Assembly (NCBI RefSeq): GCF_014174495.1
Contig: NZ_JACJHR010000031.1
Location: 1-64,000, forward strand
DNA length: 64,000 nt
Reading direction: 5' to 3'
Origin: Amycolatopsis echigonensis
GTDB lineage: Bacteria; Actinomycetota; Actinomycetes; Mycobacteriales; Pseudonocardiaceae
Positions within the stretch are counted from its first letter, which is position 1, and each line of letters begins with the position of its first letter. This document shows, piece after piece, positions 1 through 7,693 of the stretch. The notes under the pieces are model-generated. The model ran no database searches, had not been told where the DNA came from, and was given only the letters and a program-made list of their open reading frames with translations. Position numbers and translations under genes: made by a program.

Positions 1-2
1 GG

Positions 3-782
3 CCCCGCAAGCGGAAGGTGCCGGAGGTCCCCGCCGAACCAGGGCTCGTGGTCGAAGACCCGGCCAGCGGCTATTGCGGCGCGGTGGTGAAAATCGAGTA
101 CGGCAACGTCGTCCTCGAGGACGCCAAGGGCCGCCACCGGGTGTTCCCGCTCGCGCCCGCCGCGTTCCTGCTGGAAGGCAAGCCGGTCACGCTCGTGCCG
201 GCGAAGAAGGCCGCCGCCCCCGCGCGGCAGGTGTCGGCGTCCGGTTCGGTCCGCGTGCAGGGCCTGCAGGCCCGCGTCGCGCGCGACTCCCGGATCTGGG
301 TCGAGGGCAAGCACGACGCCGAACTGGTCGAACGCGTCTGGGGACACGACCTGCGCGTCGAAGGCGTCGTCGTGGAACCGCTCGACGGCGTCGACGTCCT
401 GGCCGACCGGATCGCCGAGTTCGGCACCGGCCCGGGCCGCAGGCTCGGCGTCCTCGTCGACCACCTCGTGGCGGGCAGCAAGGAATCCCGGCTGGTCGGG
501 CAGATCCGCGACGAGCAGGTGCTGGTCACCGGCCACCCGTACATCGACGTCTGGCAGGCGGTGAAACCCGCGTCGGTCGGCATCCGCGCCTGGCCGGAGA
601 TCCCGCGCGGCATCGAATGGAAGACCGGCGTCTGCGACGCGCTCGGCTGGGGCGAACCGTACGAGGGGTGGCAGCGCGTGCTCGCCGGGGTGCGCAGCTT
701 CCGCGATCTCGAAACGCCGCTGATCGGCGCGGTCGAGCGGCTCATCGACTTCGTGACCGAACCGGGCGACGACGCTCCGTGA
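3..782 (+). CDS. DUF3097 family protein, 5' truncated by window edge
   Basis: The reading frame is already open at the first bases (PRKRKVPEV), so the true start lies upstream of the window; the GTG at 18 is probably internal. The protein matches the actinobacterial DUF3097 family: an opening segment around EPGLVVEDPASGYCGAVV, then a WVEGKHDAELVE segment that resembles the first motif of Toprim nucleic-acid domains, an LVDHLVAGSKE stretch, and the family end with GIEWKTGVCDALGW. The Toprim resemblance is by eye only and the family function is unknown. It is followed by a 92-bp gap and the nfeD gene on the same strand. Confidence 0.85.
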   Translation, partial: PRKRKVPEVPAEPGLVVEDPASGYCGAVVKIEYGNVVLEDAKGRHRVFPLAPAAFLLEGKPVTLVPAKKAAAPARQVSASGSVRVQGLQARVARDSRIWVEGKHDAELVERVWGHDLRVEGVVVEPLDGVDVLADRIAEFGTGPGRRLGVLVDHLVAGSKESRLVGQIRDEQVLVTGHPYIDVWQAVKPASVGIRAWPEIPRGIEWKTGVCDALGWGEPYEGWQRVLAGVRSFRDLETPLIGAVERLIDFVTEPGDDAP

Positions 783-874
783 TGCCCGATATGCCGGGAA
801 GATCCAAGGTCACGCGTCGGTCACGTCGGGTAGCTTGCCCGGTGCGAAACGACGCGATCTGAGAGCATGAAGGC

Positions 875-1309
875 ATGGCAGCGGCTCTGATCTGGCTGAT
901 CATCGGCATCGTCCTGATGATCGCGGAGGTGATCTCCGGGGACTTCGTGCTGATCATGCTCGGCATCGGCGCGCTGCTCGGAGCCGGCTCGGAAGCGCTC
1001 ACCGGCAACATCTACATCGACGTCGCCGTGTTCGCGCTCAGCTCGGTCGGGCTGCTCGCGCTGGCGCGTCCGGCGCTCAAGCGCCGTTTCCTGTCCGGTT
1101 CGGCCATCCCCACGGGCATCGACGCGCTGGTCGGAGCCCGGGCCGTCGTGGTGTCCACTGTGGACTACGATGCCGGCCAGGTGAAAATCGGCGGCGAGGT
1201 GTGGTCGGCGCGCGCCGTGCACGAATCGCAGCCGCCGATCGCCCCGGGCACCAGCGTCACGGTCGTCGAGATCTCCGGCGCCACGGCCGTGGTGGACATC
1301 GTCGCGTGA
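875..1309 (+). CDS. NfeD family membrane protein
   Basis: A 144-aa protein with two hydrophobic segments in the first about 65 residues (LIWLIIGIVLMIAEVISGDFV and the segment ending LLALARP) followed by a soluble beta-rich tail (residues about 85-144) that fits the NfeD OB-fold domain. NfeD proteins are partners of SPFH/band-7 proteins in membrane microdomains, and here the SPFH gene starts 43 bp downstream on the same strand, so the two are very probably one operon. It is the short NfeD class, without the N-terminal ClpP-like protease domain. Start ATG at 875 is preceded by a weak GAGAGC-type site. Confidence 0.88.
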   Translation: MAAALIWLIIGIVLMIAEVISGDFVLIMLGIGALLGAGSEALTGNIYIDVAVFALSSVGLLALARPALKRRFLSGSAIPTGIDALVGARAVVVSTVDYDAGQVKIGGEVWSARAVHESQPPIAPGTSVTVVEISGATAVVDIVA

Positions 1310-1352
1310 GGCGCCGTCCGAGAAAAACGGTACTAGGTAAGGGGAAACGCTC

Positions 1353-2762
1353 TTGTCGACAATAGCGATCGTCGTGGTCGCACTGCTGGCTCTGTTCGTC
1401 ATCATCACAGTGGTCAAGGCGATCATGGTGGTGCCACAGGCCCAGTCGGCGGTGATCGAGCGGCTCGGCCGGTTCCGCACGGTCGCTTCGCCCGGCCTGA
1501 CCTTCCTCGTCCCGTTCCTGGACAAGGTGCGCGCGCGGATCGACCTGCGCGAGCAGGTCGTCTCGTTCCCGCCGCAGCCGGTGATCACCGAGGACAACCT
1601 GACGGTGAACATCGACACCGTCGTGTACTTCCAGGTCACCGACTCGCGCGCGGCGGTCTACGAGATCTCGAACTACATCATCGGCGTCGAGCAGCTCACC
1701 ACCACCACGCTCCGCAACGTGGTCGGCGGCATGAGCCTGGAGGAGACGCTGACCTCGCGCGACTCGATCAACACCCAGCTGCGCGGCGTGCTCGACGAAG
1801 CGACCGGCCGCTGGGGCATCCGCGTCGCCCGCGTCGAGCTGAAGGCGATCGAGCCGCCGGCCTCCATCCAGGACTCGATGGAGAAGCAGATGCGCGCCGA
1901 CCGGGAGAAGCGCGCGATGATCCTCACCGCCGAAGGCCAGCGGGAATCGTCGATCAAGACGGCGGAAGGCCAGAAGCAGAGCCAGATCCTCGCGGCCGAA
2001 GGCCAGAAGCAGGCCGCGATCCTCGCCGCGGAGGCGGAACGGCAGTCGCGGATCCTGCGCGCACAGGGTGAACGAGCCGCCCGCTACCTGCAGGCGCAGG
2101 GCCAGGCGAAGGCGATCGAGAAGGTGTTCGCGGCGATCAAGGCCGGCCGCCCGACGCCGGAAGTCCTCGCCTACCAGTACCTGCAGACGCTGCCGCAGAT
2201 GGCGCAGGGCGACGCGAACAAGGTCTGGATGATCCCGAGCGACTACGGCAAGGCCCTCGAAGGCTTCGCCCGCGCGCTGGGCGCTCCCGGCGACGACGGC
2301 GTGTTCCGGTACGAGCCGCCGAAGGACGACACCCCGGCCAAGCCGGACCTCGACGACGAAGAGGTCGCCGGGTGGTTCGACACGAGCAGCGACCCGAAGG
2401 TCGCCGAAGCGGTCGCGGCCGCGGAAGCCGTGGCGCGCAAGGAGGTCGAAGGCCCGCTGGGGGCTTCGAGCGAGGGCGCCCGGCGGGCGATCGGCGGGGT
2501 CCCGGCCAAGCCGAAGGCCCCCGAGCCGGTCCGGGAAGAGGAACCGCCCGCGCCGCCGGAGCCGCCGCAGCCCAGCGCTCCGCCGCCCGCACAGCAGCAG
2601 CAGTCGTTACCGCAGCCGCAGCCTCCGGCCGGACCGCAGGGCGGGCCGTACCAGGGGCCGCCGCCGCAGCAGTTCGGCGGACCGCAGGGTCCGGGCAGCG
2701 GGCCGTTCCCGCAGCAGGGTCCGTTCGGCGGGCCGCAGGGCGGGCCTCCGCCGCAGCGCTGA
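1353..2762 (+). CDS. SPFH/band 7 (stomatin-prohibitin) protein with Pro/Gln-rich tail
   Basis: A 469-aa membrane-anchored scaffold protein. An N-terminal transmembrane segment (residues about 3-26) is followed by the SPFH domain (QSAVIERLGRFRTV, then DLREQVVSFPPQPVITEDN), and from about residue 190 a run of AEGQ/AEGQKQ repeats predicted to be coiled coil, as in stomatin and flotillin. The last about 80 residues are very rich in Pro, Gln and Gly and look disordered, an actinobacterial feature. TTG start at 1353 follows AAGGGGAAACGCTC, a good ribosome site. Partner of the NfeD gene just upstream; a strong terminator follows the stop. Confidence 0.9.
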   Translation: MSTIAIVVVALLALFVIITVVKAIMVVPQAQSAVIERLGRFRTVASPGLTFLVPFLDKVRARIDLREQVVSFPPQPVITEDNLTVNIDTVVYFQVTDSRAAVYEISNYIIGVEQLTTTTLRNVVGGMSLEETLTSRDSINTQLRGVLDEATGRWGIRVARVELKAIEPPASIQDSMEKQMRADREKRAMILTAEGQRESSIKTAEGQKQSQILAAEGQKQAAILAAEAERQSRILRAQGERAARYLQAQGQAKAIEKVFAAIKAGRPTPEVLAYQYLQTLPQMAQGDANKVWMIPSDYGKALEGFARALGAPGDDGVFRYEPPKDDTPAKPDLDDEEVAGWFDTSSDPKVAEAVAAAEAVARKEVEGPLGASSEGARRAIGGVPAKPKAPEPVREEEPPAPPEPPQPSAPPPAQQQQSLPQPQPPAGPQGGPYQGPPPQQFGGPQGPGSGPFPQQGPFGGPQGGPPPQR

Positions 2763-2775
2763 TTCGTTCCCGACA

Positions 2776-2810
2776 GGGGCTGCCGCACCGGTTTTCGGTG
2801 CGGCAGCCCC
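2776..2810. terminator. Rho-independent terminator between SPFH and MFS genes
   Basis: A perfect 14-bp stem (GGGGCTGCCGCACC with its complement) around a 7-nt loop, followed by CTTTTTC on the + strand. It sits between two convergent genes and can serve both. Confidence 0.93.
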
Positions 2811-2823
2811 CTTTTTCGTGCGG

Positions 2824-4167
2824 TCAGCGGGCGTATACGCCGACGTCGTCGATGTTGGCTTTCGAGCGATCAGGCAGCGCGATCACGCACAGCACGGTCA
2901 CGACGACCGAGGCGACGATGTAGATCGAAATCGAGTACGGCGTTCCGGTGATGTGCAGCAGCCAGGTCGCCAGCAGGGGAGCGGGGCCGCCCGCGAACAC
3001 CGAAGCCAGTTGATATCCCAAGCCCGCGCCGCCGTAGCGCAGATGCGTCGGGAAACTCTCGCCGATCAGCGCCGCCTGCGGGCCGTACTGCATCGAGTGC
3101 GCGACCAGCGACACGATGACGGCGAGGAAGATCATCGCGTGGCCGCTGTGGGTGAGCACGGTGAAGTACGGGAACGCGATGATCCCGGTCAGCACCGCGC
3201 CGGTCAGGTACACCTGCTTGCGGCCGATCCGGTCGGACAGCTGGGAAAACAGCGGAATCAGCAGCAGTTCCGCGGCCGCCCCGACGAGGACCGCGTTGAG
3301 CACGAACGTCTTGCTGAATTCCGGCCGGTGCACGACATAGACCAGGACGTAGCTGGTGAACAGGTAGAACGGCATCTGCTCGCTGAACCGCAACCCGGCC
3401 GACAGCAGGATCTCCCGCCAGTGGTGCCGGACCACGTCTTTCACCGGCGCTTTCGAGGTGCGCTTGGCCGCCACCGCGGCGGCGAACATCGGAGTTTCCA
3501 GGATCCGCAGCCGGATCACGAGGCCGATCGCCACCAGGACCAGGCTCAGCAGGAACGGGATTCGCCAGCCCCACGAGGCAAAGGCGTCCGGAGACAGCGT
3601 CGCGGACAGCAAGGTCATGCCGCCGGTGCCGAGGACGAGCCCGACCGGGACGCCGACCTGCGCGAAACTCGCCAGCAGGCCGCGCCGCCGCTGGTCGCCC
3701 CATTCCATGGCCAGCAGCACCGATCCGCTCCACTCGCCGCCGATCGCGATGCCTTGCACCAGGCGCAGCAGGACGAGGATCAGCGGTGCGGCGACGCCGA
3801 TGGTCGCCGCACCGGGCAGCAGGCCGACCACTGCCGAGGACAAGCCCATCAGCAGGAGCGTGACGATCAGCGTCGCCTTGCGCCCGAGCCGGTCGCCCCA
3901 ATGGCCGAAGATCGCCGCGCCGATCGGGCGGGCCGCGAACCCGACCGCGTAGGTGGCGAACGACTGCATGACCCCGGCGTAGGAGGACGACGCGGGGAAG
4001 AACAGATGGGGAAAGACCAACGCCGCGGCGGTGTTGTAAAGGAAGAAGTCGTACCACTCGATGGTGGTGCCGATCGAACCGGCCAGAGCCGCCCGGCGTA
4101 CCTGCACCCGGCGGTCGCCGGAGGAAGCTTGGACTGACTGGGTGACCTCGTTGTCGCCTAGAGTCAT
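2824..4167 (-). CDS. MFS transporter, metabolite:H+ symporter (MHS) type
   Basis: A 447-aa, 12-helix transporter. The MHS signature is clear: EWYDFFLYNTAAALVFP near residues 38-54, GHWGDRLGRKATLI (loop 2-3), the GGEWSGSVLLAMEW segment of helix 5, and a second SDRIGRK loop between helices 8 and 9. Family members take up shikimate, proline/betaine, alpha-ketoglutarate and similar organic acids with protons; the substrate cannot be read here. The ATG at 4167 has GAGAGG about 8 nt upstream. It is divergent from a TetR gene across a palindromic region, so control by that regulator is likely. Confidence 0.9.
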   Translation of the reverse strand: MTLGDNEVTQSVQASSGDRRVQVRRAALAGSIGTTIEWYDFFLYNTAAALVFPHLFFPASSSYAGVMQSFATYAVGFAARPIGAAIFGHWGDRLGRKATLIVTLLLMGLSSAVVGLLPGAATIGVAAPLILVLLRLVQGIAIGGEWSGSVLLAMEWGDQRRRGLLASFAQVGVPVGLVLGTGGMTLLSATLSPDAFASWGWRIPFLLSLVLVAIGLVIRLRILETPMFAAAVAAKRTSKAPVKDVVRHHWREILLSAGLRFSEQMPFYLFTSYVLVYVVHRPEFSKTFVLNAVLVGAAAELLLIPLFSQLSDRIGRKQVYLTGAVLTGIIAFPYFTVLTHSGHAMIFLAVIVSLVAHSMQYGPQAALIGESFPTHLRYGGAGLGYQLASVFAGGPAPLLATWLLHITGTPYSISIYIVASVVVTVLCVIALPDRSKANIDDVGVYAR

Positions 4168-4182
4168 GGTCGTGCACCTCTC

Positions 4183-4207
4183 GTGACGGTCGTCACACTA
4201 TAGTGTG
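4183..4207. promoter_or_regulatory. Overlapping palindromes, probable TetR operator
   Basis: CACACTATAGTGTG (4194-4207) is a perfect 14-bp palindrome, and GTGACG-GT-CGTCAC (4183-4196) is a second inverted repeat overlapping it. Both lie between the transporter start at 4167 and the TetR gene, where an operator for the divergent pair is expected. Confidence 0.6.
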
Positions 4208-4333
4208 GACGAGCGGACCAGGTTTGACGATTCCTGGCGCTTGCTCCGGACGGGTTGTTTCCGCCCTTTCGGCACGCCGCACGGACCTGGATCGGGCGCC
4301 GCGCGACCAGGGCGCGCGACTACCATCGCAGCC

Positions 4334-4903
4334 GTGACGGAGGACAAACCGCTGCGCGCCGACGCGCGGCGAAACCGCGCGAAGGTGCTCGATGCCGCCG
4401 AGACGGTGTTCGCGGCCAAGGGCACCGGTGCGCCGACCGAGGAGGTCGCGCGCGAGGCCGGCGTCGGCATCGGCACGGTGTTCCGGCACTTCCCCACGAA
4501 AGAAGCGTTGCTGGAAGCCGTTCTCTACGCGCGGCTGCACCGGTTCGTCGACGAGGCGGACGCCGTCGTCGCGCAGAACGCCGAGGACGCCGGGGCCGCG
4601 TTCTTCACCTTCCTCACCAGCTGGATCGAGATGTCCAGCGCCAAAAACGCCTACTTCGAAGCGCTCACCTCCGCCGGCGTGTGCGTGCCCAGCACGGGTT
4701 CGGTGATCGGGGAGCGGCTGCGCGAATCCCTCGGCGTGCTGCTGCGCCGCGCCCAGGACAGCGGCGCGGTGCGGCGCGACGTCACCACGACCGAGCTGAT
4801 CCCGGTGATCATCGGCACCGCGAAGGCAGCCGAGCACGTCGGCTCCGATCGCGCACTGCGGGACCGCACGATCGCGATCCTGTTCGACGGCCTCCGCCCC
4901 TGA
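4334..4903 (+). CDS. TetR/AcrR family transcriptional regulator
   Basis: A 189-aa repressor with the N-terminal TetR helix-turn-helix (RAKVLDAAETVFAAKG ... VGIGTVFRHFPTKEALLEAV, residues about 14-65) and a variable ligand-binding C-terminal half. I chose the GTG at 4334 because an upstream in-frame GTG at 4205 lies inside the 14-bp operator palindrome and would add 43 residues unlike the family. It is divergent from the MHS transporter and probably represses it. Confidence 0.85.
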   Translation: MTEDKPLRADARRNRAKVLDAAETVFAAKGTGAPTEEVAREAGVGIGTVFRHFPTKEALLEAVLYARLHRFVDEADAVVAQNAEDAGAAFFTFLTSWIEMSSAKNAYFEALTSAGVCVPSTGSVIGERLRESLGVLLRRAQDSGAVRRDVTTTELIPVIIGTAKAAEHVGSDRALRDRTIAILFDGLRP

Positions 4904-4968
4904 ACCGGCGAAGCATCCGCGGCCGGGCGCCGTGACCAGCGCGGGGGAGCCGGGCCTAAACTGAGGCA

Positions 4969-5748
4969 ATGACCAACCGCTTAGTCTGTATTGGCGATTC
5001 GTTCACCGAAGGCGTCGGGGACGACGATCCGTCCGCGCGCAACGGGGTGCGCGGCTGGGCCGACCGGGTCGCCGAGGTCCTCGCGGCCGGGGAGCCGGGG
5101 TTCCGGTACGCCAATCTGGCGGTGCGCGGGAAGCTCCTTCCCCAGGTGCTGAACGAACAGGTCGAACCGGCATTGGCGATGAAGCCGGACCTCGTCACGC
5201 TCTACGCGGGCGGCAACGACCTGATGCGGCCGCGCGTCGACATCGACAGCCTCGCCGACTCCTACGAGCGCGCCGTGGCCCGGTTCCGCGCGGCCGGTGC
5301 GCAGGTGCTGCTGTTCACCGGCGTCGACGGCGTGGAAGACGCGCTGTTCCGGCAGATCCGCGGCCGGGTCGCGATCTACAACGAGCACGTGCGCGGCATC
5401 GCGGCGCGGCACGAGACGCTGCTGGTGGACATGTGGTCGATGCGCCAGCTGCGCGACCGTCGAATGTGGTCCCCGGACCGGCTGCACCTCAACGCCGCCG
5501 GGCACACCGAAATCGCCATCGCCGTCCTCGACGCGCTGGGCGTGCAGCACAGCCTCACGCACGTCGCGCTGGGACCGCGGCCCCGCCTGTCCGCGCGGGA
5601 ACAGCGCACGGCGAACCTCCGCTGGGGACGGGAACACGCGCTGCCGTGGATCGGCCGGCGCCTGCGCGGCGAATCCTCCGGCGACACGATCGCCCCGAAG
5701 TATCCGGAGCTGGAGTCGTTCGCCGAAGCCGTCAAAGCTCTCGACTGA
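4969..5748 (+). CDS. SGNH/GDSL-type hydrolase
   Basis: A 259-aa esterase/lipase-like protein with SGNH blocks: GDSFTEG with the nucleophile Ser at residue 11, block III GGND at 81-84, and DRLHLNAAGH near residues 170-179 supplying Asp and His. No signal peptide, so it is cytosolic. The C-terminal about 60 residues (after LTHVALGPRPRLS) lie beyond the catalytic core and are typical of the actinobacterial subgroup. Substrate unknown. It converges on the CGNR gene, with stop codons almost touching. Confidence 0.9.
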   Translation: MTNRLVCIGDSFTEGVGDDDPSARNGVRGWADRVAEVLAAGEPGFRYANLAVRGKLLPQVLNEQVEPALAMKPDLVTLYAGGNDLMRPRVDIDSLADSYERAVARFRAAGAQVLLFTGVDGVEDALFRQIRGRVAIYNEHVRGIAARHETLLVDMWSMRQLRDRRMWSPDRLHLNAAGHTEIAIAVLDALGVQHSLTHVALGPRPRLSAREQRTANLRWGREHALPWIGRRLRGESSGDTIAPKYPELESFAEAVKALD

Positions 5749-5752
5749 CGGC

Positions 5753-6280
5753 CTAGCCCGCGAGCTGCCGCGCGCGATGGTCGGCGACATTGACCCGCGT
5801 GCCGCAGCGAGTGGAACAGAACCGCCGCCGTCCGTTGCGCGACGTGTCCACGAACGCGACGCCGCACCCCTCGCGCGCACAGACGCCGAGACGGTGCGGC
5901 TCCTCGCACACCAGATGCGCGAGCCCGCCGGCGGTGTAGGCGTGGAACCGCTCGACTACGTCCGCGCCTTCGCTGGAGTAGTGCAGATGCGGCGCTTTCC
6001 CGTCGTGGCTGGCGATGTTCGGCCGGCACGCGGCAACGGCGAGCAGCTCGTTGACGAGATCGACCCGCTCCGCCGTCGTTTCCGCGACGAACACCCGGTG
6101 CAGCCGCCGCCCCCACGCCAGGATCCGCGCCGCCTCGTCCGCAGCGATGCGCGGCAGCACCATGTCGTGCGCTTGCCCCACGGCCCGCACCTCGGCGGCC
6201 GTGACGTCGTCGCGCTGGGCAAGGGTCGCCAGGTCGGCGGCTACTTGCGCGCCCGCGCCACCGTAAGGATTGAAGTGCAC
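5753..6280 (-). CDS. ABATE/CGNR zinc-finger domain regulator
   Basis: A 175-aa protein: N-terminal ABATE-type helical region and a C-terminal zinc finger with paired cysteines (CAREGC ... CSTRC), followed by GTRVNVADHRAR; the usual CGNR tetrad reads CGTR here. Family members are probable DNA-binding regulators. The GTG start (6278-6280) lies in the middle of a 29-bp palindromic repeat, and no Shine-Dalgarno site precedes it, which suggests a leaderless mRNA and autoregulation. The repeat recurs at 7864-7892. Confidence 0.85.
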   Translation of the reverse strand: MHFNPYGGAGAQVAADLATLAQRDDVTAAEVRAVGQAHDMVLPRIAADEAARILAWGRRLHRVFVAETTAERVDLVNELLAVAACRPNIASHDGKAPHLHYSSEGADVVERFHAYTAGGLAHLVCEEPHRLGVCAREGCGVAFVDTSRNGRRRFCSTRCGTRVNVADHRARQLAG

Positions 6281-6291
6281 TCGACCATTAC
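6263..6291. repeat. 29-bp palindromic repeat, left copy
   Basis: It begins GTAAGGATTGAAG and ends CGACCATTAC, and is identical at 25 of 29 positions to 7864-7892, in direct orientation. The ends form an imperfect inverted repeat around TGCAC. Read on the - strand it contains GTG CAC TTC AAT CCT TAC, the first codons of the CGNR protein. It could be an operator, one end of an inserted segment, or both. Confidence 0.75.
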
Positions 6292-6408
6292 AACACGATC
6301 CGTCTTCCGGCGAAAGCCCGGCCGAAAACAGTTCTCCGGAAAATAAGATTGACGCATCGCTTCGCCGTAGGTGAAGATGAATGCACTACAGCGGATGAAG
6401 GAGCGGTC

Positions 6409-6543
6409 ATGACGAACATGCGGAAGCGGGAGATGCGAGGCCGGTATCCGGCCGCCCTCCGCGCTGCCCGGCGTTCGCTTGCCTACCAGTGCCGCATGGG
6501 CCGAAAAGGCGGTCTCCCGGGCGGTATCCGCTCCCTGACCTGA
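6409..6543 (+). CDS. Small basic protein, 44 aa, unknown
   Basis: ATG at 6409 is preceded by GAAGGAGCGGTC, a near-ideal ribosome site, and the frame encodes 44 residues rich in Arg and Lys (MTNMRKREMRGRYP at the start, GGIRSLT at the end). I recognise no family. It is the only good coding candidate between the CGNR gene and the tRNA array. A strong hairpin follows 22 bp after the stop. The sequence at 6368-6393, 16 bp upstream of the start, weakly resembles the 29-bp repeat (TGAATGCACTAC). It could be a leader peptide or a spurious ORF. Confidence 0.4.
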   Translation: MTNMRKREMRGRYPAALRAARRSLAYQCRMGRKGGLPGGIRSLT

Positions 6544-6565
6544 CGCAGCAGCAGTTGCGCACAGG

Positions 6566-6600
6566 GAGCCGCCCGTCGGGAAACCGATCCGGGCGGCTTC
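6566..6600 (+). terminator. Strong hairpin ahead of the tRNA array
   Basis: GAGCCGCCCG pairs with CGGGCGGCTT (one G-U pair), and inside it TCGG-GAAA-CCGA forms a second short stem with a GNRA loop. TCTCTCG follows, so the T tract is weak. It probably ends transcription of the small ORF. Confidence 0.6.
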
Positions 6601-6696
6601 TCTCGTCAGGGCGTCCGAACGCAATTCATTCCCGCCGCCGCGTTTTCTTCGCGACGGTATTTCCCTGCTGCCCATTTTCGCGATGAGCGCGGTTCT

Positions 6697-6725
6697 TTGA
6701 CAACTGCACAGCGGAGCAAAAAGAC
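6697..6725 (+). promoter_or_regulatory. Possible promoter of the tRNA array
   Basis: TTGACA at 6697-6702, a perfect -35 hexamer within TTCTTTGACAACTGCACAG, lies 107 bp upstream of the first tRNA. A clear -10 box is not visible; AAAAAGACA near the right distance is the only A-rich stretch. Confidence 0.4.
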
Positions 6726-6774
6726 ATTTCCGAGACTCGTCCCCGTCGCCTCACCCGCGGCCAGGACGAGCGCG

Positions 6775-6803
6775 GGGTCCGGCAGCCACGCGCCGCCGGA
6801 CCC
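6775..6803 (+). other. Hairpin just upstream of the first tRNA
   Basis: GGGTCCGGC (6775-6783) and GCCGGACCC (6795-6803) form a perfect 9-bp stem with an 11-nt loop, ending five bases before tRNA-Tyr. It might be a processing or termination signal, or the remains of another tRNA. Confidence 0.5.
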
Positions 6804-6808
6804 GCACG

Positions 6809-6894
6809 GTGGAGACGGGACGGCGGCGGTCCCACCCGGCGGTAAACCGGGAGCCCGTTCGAGGGCAGTGAGGGTTCGACTCCCTCCTTCACCA
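6809..6894 (+). tRNA. tRNA-Tyr(GUA), unusual
   Basis: Acceptor GGTGGAG pairs with CTTCACC (one G-U), D arm with GGGAC/GTCCC, anticodon stem CCCGG/CCGGG, loop CGGTAAA giving anticodon GTA at 6842-6844, a long class II variable arm (GCCC/GGGC) and T arm GAGGG-TTCGACT-CCCTC; discriminator A. A long variable arm is right for bacterial Tyr. Position 33 is G instead of the nearly invariant U. No CCA encoded. Confidence 0.7.
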
Positions 6895-6919
6895 CTGCGC
6901 CCTGGTCAGGGCGCGTCCT

Positions 6920-6992
6920 GCGGTCGTGGTGAACTCGGCGGACACGTCGGTCTTCCAAACCGAAGAAGAGGGTTCGATGCCCTCCGGCCGTT
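6920..6992 (+). tRNA. tRNA-Gly(UCC)
   Basis: Acceptor GCGGTCG pairs with CGGCCGT including two G-U pairs; anticodon stem TCGGT/ACCGA, loop CTTCCAA with anticodon TCC at 6954-6956; T arm GAGGG-TTCGATG-CCCTC; discriminator U as expected for Gly. The D stem is only about 3 bp. Confidence 0.78.
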
Positions 6993-7025
6993 CGCGGTCC
7001 GGCGCCGTCGGGGAGCCGGACGCAC

Positions 7026-7099
7026 ACCCCTGTAGCTCAGCGGGAAAGAGCGCCGCACTACGAATGCGGAGGTGCCAGGTTCGAGTCCTGGCAGGGGTA
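7026..7099 (+). tRNA. tRNA-Arg(ACG)
   Basis: All arms pair perfectly: acceptor ACCCCTG/CAGGGGT, D stem GCTC/GAGC, anticodon stem CCGCA/TGCGG with loop CTACGAA (anticodon ACG at 7060-7062), T arm CCAGG-TTCGAGT-CCTGG, discriminator A. A34 would be read as inosine. The most canonical gene of the array. Confidence 0.93.
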
Positions 7100-7135
7100 C
7101 GGGGCCCGGCGCCGAGGGGGCGCCGGCGCCTTGTC

Positions 7136-7209
7136 CGGATGCGAGGGGCATTGGCGACCCCGCCTGGTTCGGGACCAGGAGACACCGCGTTCGACCCGCG
7201 GGCATCCGA
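7136..7209 (+). tRNA. tRNA-Pro(CGG)
   Basis: Acceptor CGGATGC/GCATCCG, D stem GGGG/CCCC with GG in the loop, anticodon stem CCTGG/CCAGG with loop TTCGGGA (anticodon CGG at 7170-7172), T arm CCGCG-TTCGACC-CGCGG, discriminator A. All stems pair. Confidence 0.88.
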
Positions 7210-7223
7210 CTTCCCGTCTCGCG

Positions 7224-7295
7224 TTCCCGGTTGGGGTAACCGGCAGCAGCGCGGATTTTGGATCCGCTGGCCCAGGTCCGAATCCGAGGCCGATG
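7224..7295 (+). tRNA. Degenerate tRNA-Gln(UUG)-like sequence
   Basis: An anticodon arm GCGGA-TTTTGGA-TCCGC with anticodon TTG at 7258-7260 sits at the proper distance between tRNA-Pro and tRNA-Arg, and a T-loop-like TCCGAAT follows. The acceptor ends do not pair, the T stem has two mismatches, and its 3' end would overlap the next tRNA. Probably a decayed gene. Confidence 0.35.
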
Positions 7296-7365
7296 CTCGT
7301 TCGTCCACCTGGCAGGACGTCGCGCTCCGGACGCGGAAACCGAGGTTCGAACCCTCGACGGGCAG
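7294..7365 (+). tRNA. tRNA-Arg(CCG), first copy
   Basis: Acceptor TGCTCGT pairs with ACGGGCA (one G-U), D stem GTCC/GGAC, anticodon stem TCGCG/CGCGG with a terminal G-U, loop CTCCGGA (anticodon CCG at 7327-7329), T arm CGAGG-TTCGAAC-CCTCG, discriminator G. Confidence 0.83.
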
Positions 7366-7384
7366 CACCATCCCGCACTGACGC

Positions 7385-7458
7385 GGGCCGTTAGCTCAAT
7401 CGCGCAGAGCAGCCGGCTTTTACCCGGCGGGTTCAGGGTTCGAGTCCCTGGCGGCCCA
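7385..7458 (+). tRNA. tRNA-Lys(UUU)
   Basis: Acceptor GGGCCGT/GCGGCCC, D stem GCTC/GAGC, anticodon stem GCCGG/CCGGC with loop CTTTTAC (anticodon TTT at 7419-7421), T arm CAGGG-TTCGAGT-CCCTG, discriminator A. The D loop AATCGCGCA lacks the usual GG pair. Confidence 0.9.
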
Positions 7459-7462
7459 CTCC

Positions 7463-7534
7463 GCCCCCGTGGTCCAGCGGACACGACGCCGGCCTCCGAA
7501 GCCGGGAACGCAGGTTCGACTCCTGCCGGGGGCA
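7463..7534 (+). tRNA. tRNA-Arg(CCG), second copy
   Basis: Acceptor GCCCCCG/CGGGGGC perfect, D stem GTC/GAC, anticodon stem CCGGC/GCCGG with loop CTCCGAA (anticodon CCG at 7496-7498), T arm GCAGG-TTCGACT-CCTGC, discriminator A. It differs throughout from the other CCG tRNA, so it is not a tandem duplicate. Confidence 0.9.
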
Positions 7535-7693
7535 CGATCGTCGTCAGCTGCCGCCGGGCAGCTCGATCATCGCTGGTCGAACAACTGGCCAGCGACTCGT
7601 GTCGCGCTGCTATGCGAGAGGCAGACCCCCGGACGAACTCAGCACGACCTGACTTCCGTCCTCATCGGACGGTCCCGCTGCGTCAGCAGCACC
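7535..7693 (+). other. Stretch with tRNA-like remnants
   Basis: No complete tRNA can be folded by eye. Pieces are present: CCGTC-CTCATCG-GACGG is a 5-bp anticodon-arm-like hairpin with CAT in place, and a CTGCTAT loop near 7607 resembles a Ser(GCU) anticodon. Hairpins GCTGCC-GCCG-GGCAGC and CGCTGG/CCAGCG also occur. No gene is seen. Confidence 0.3.
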
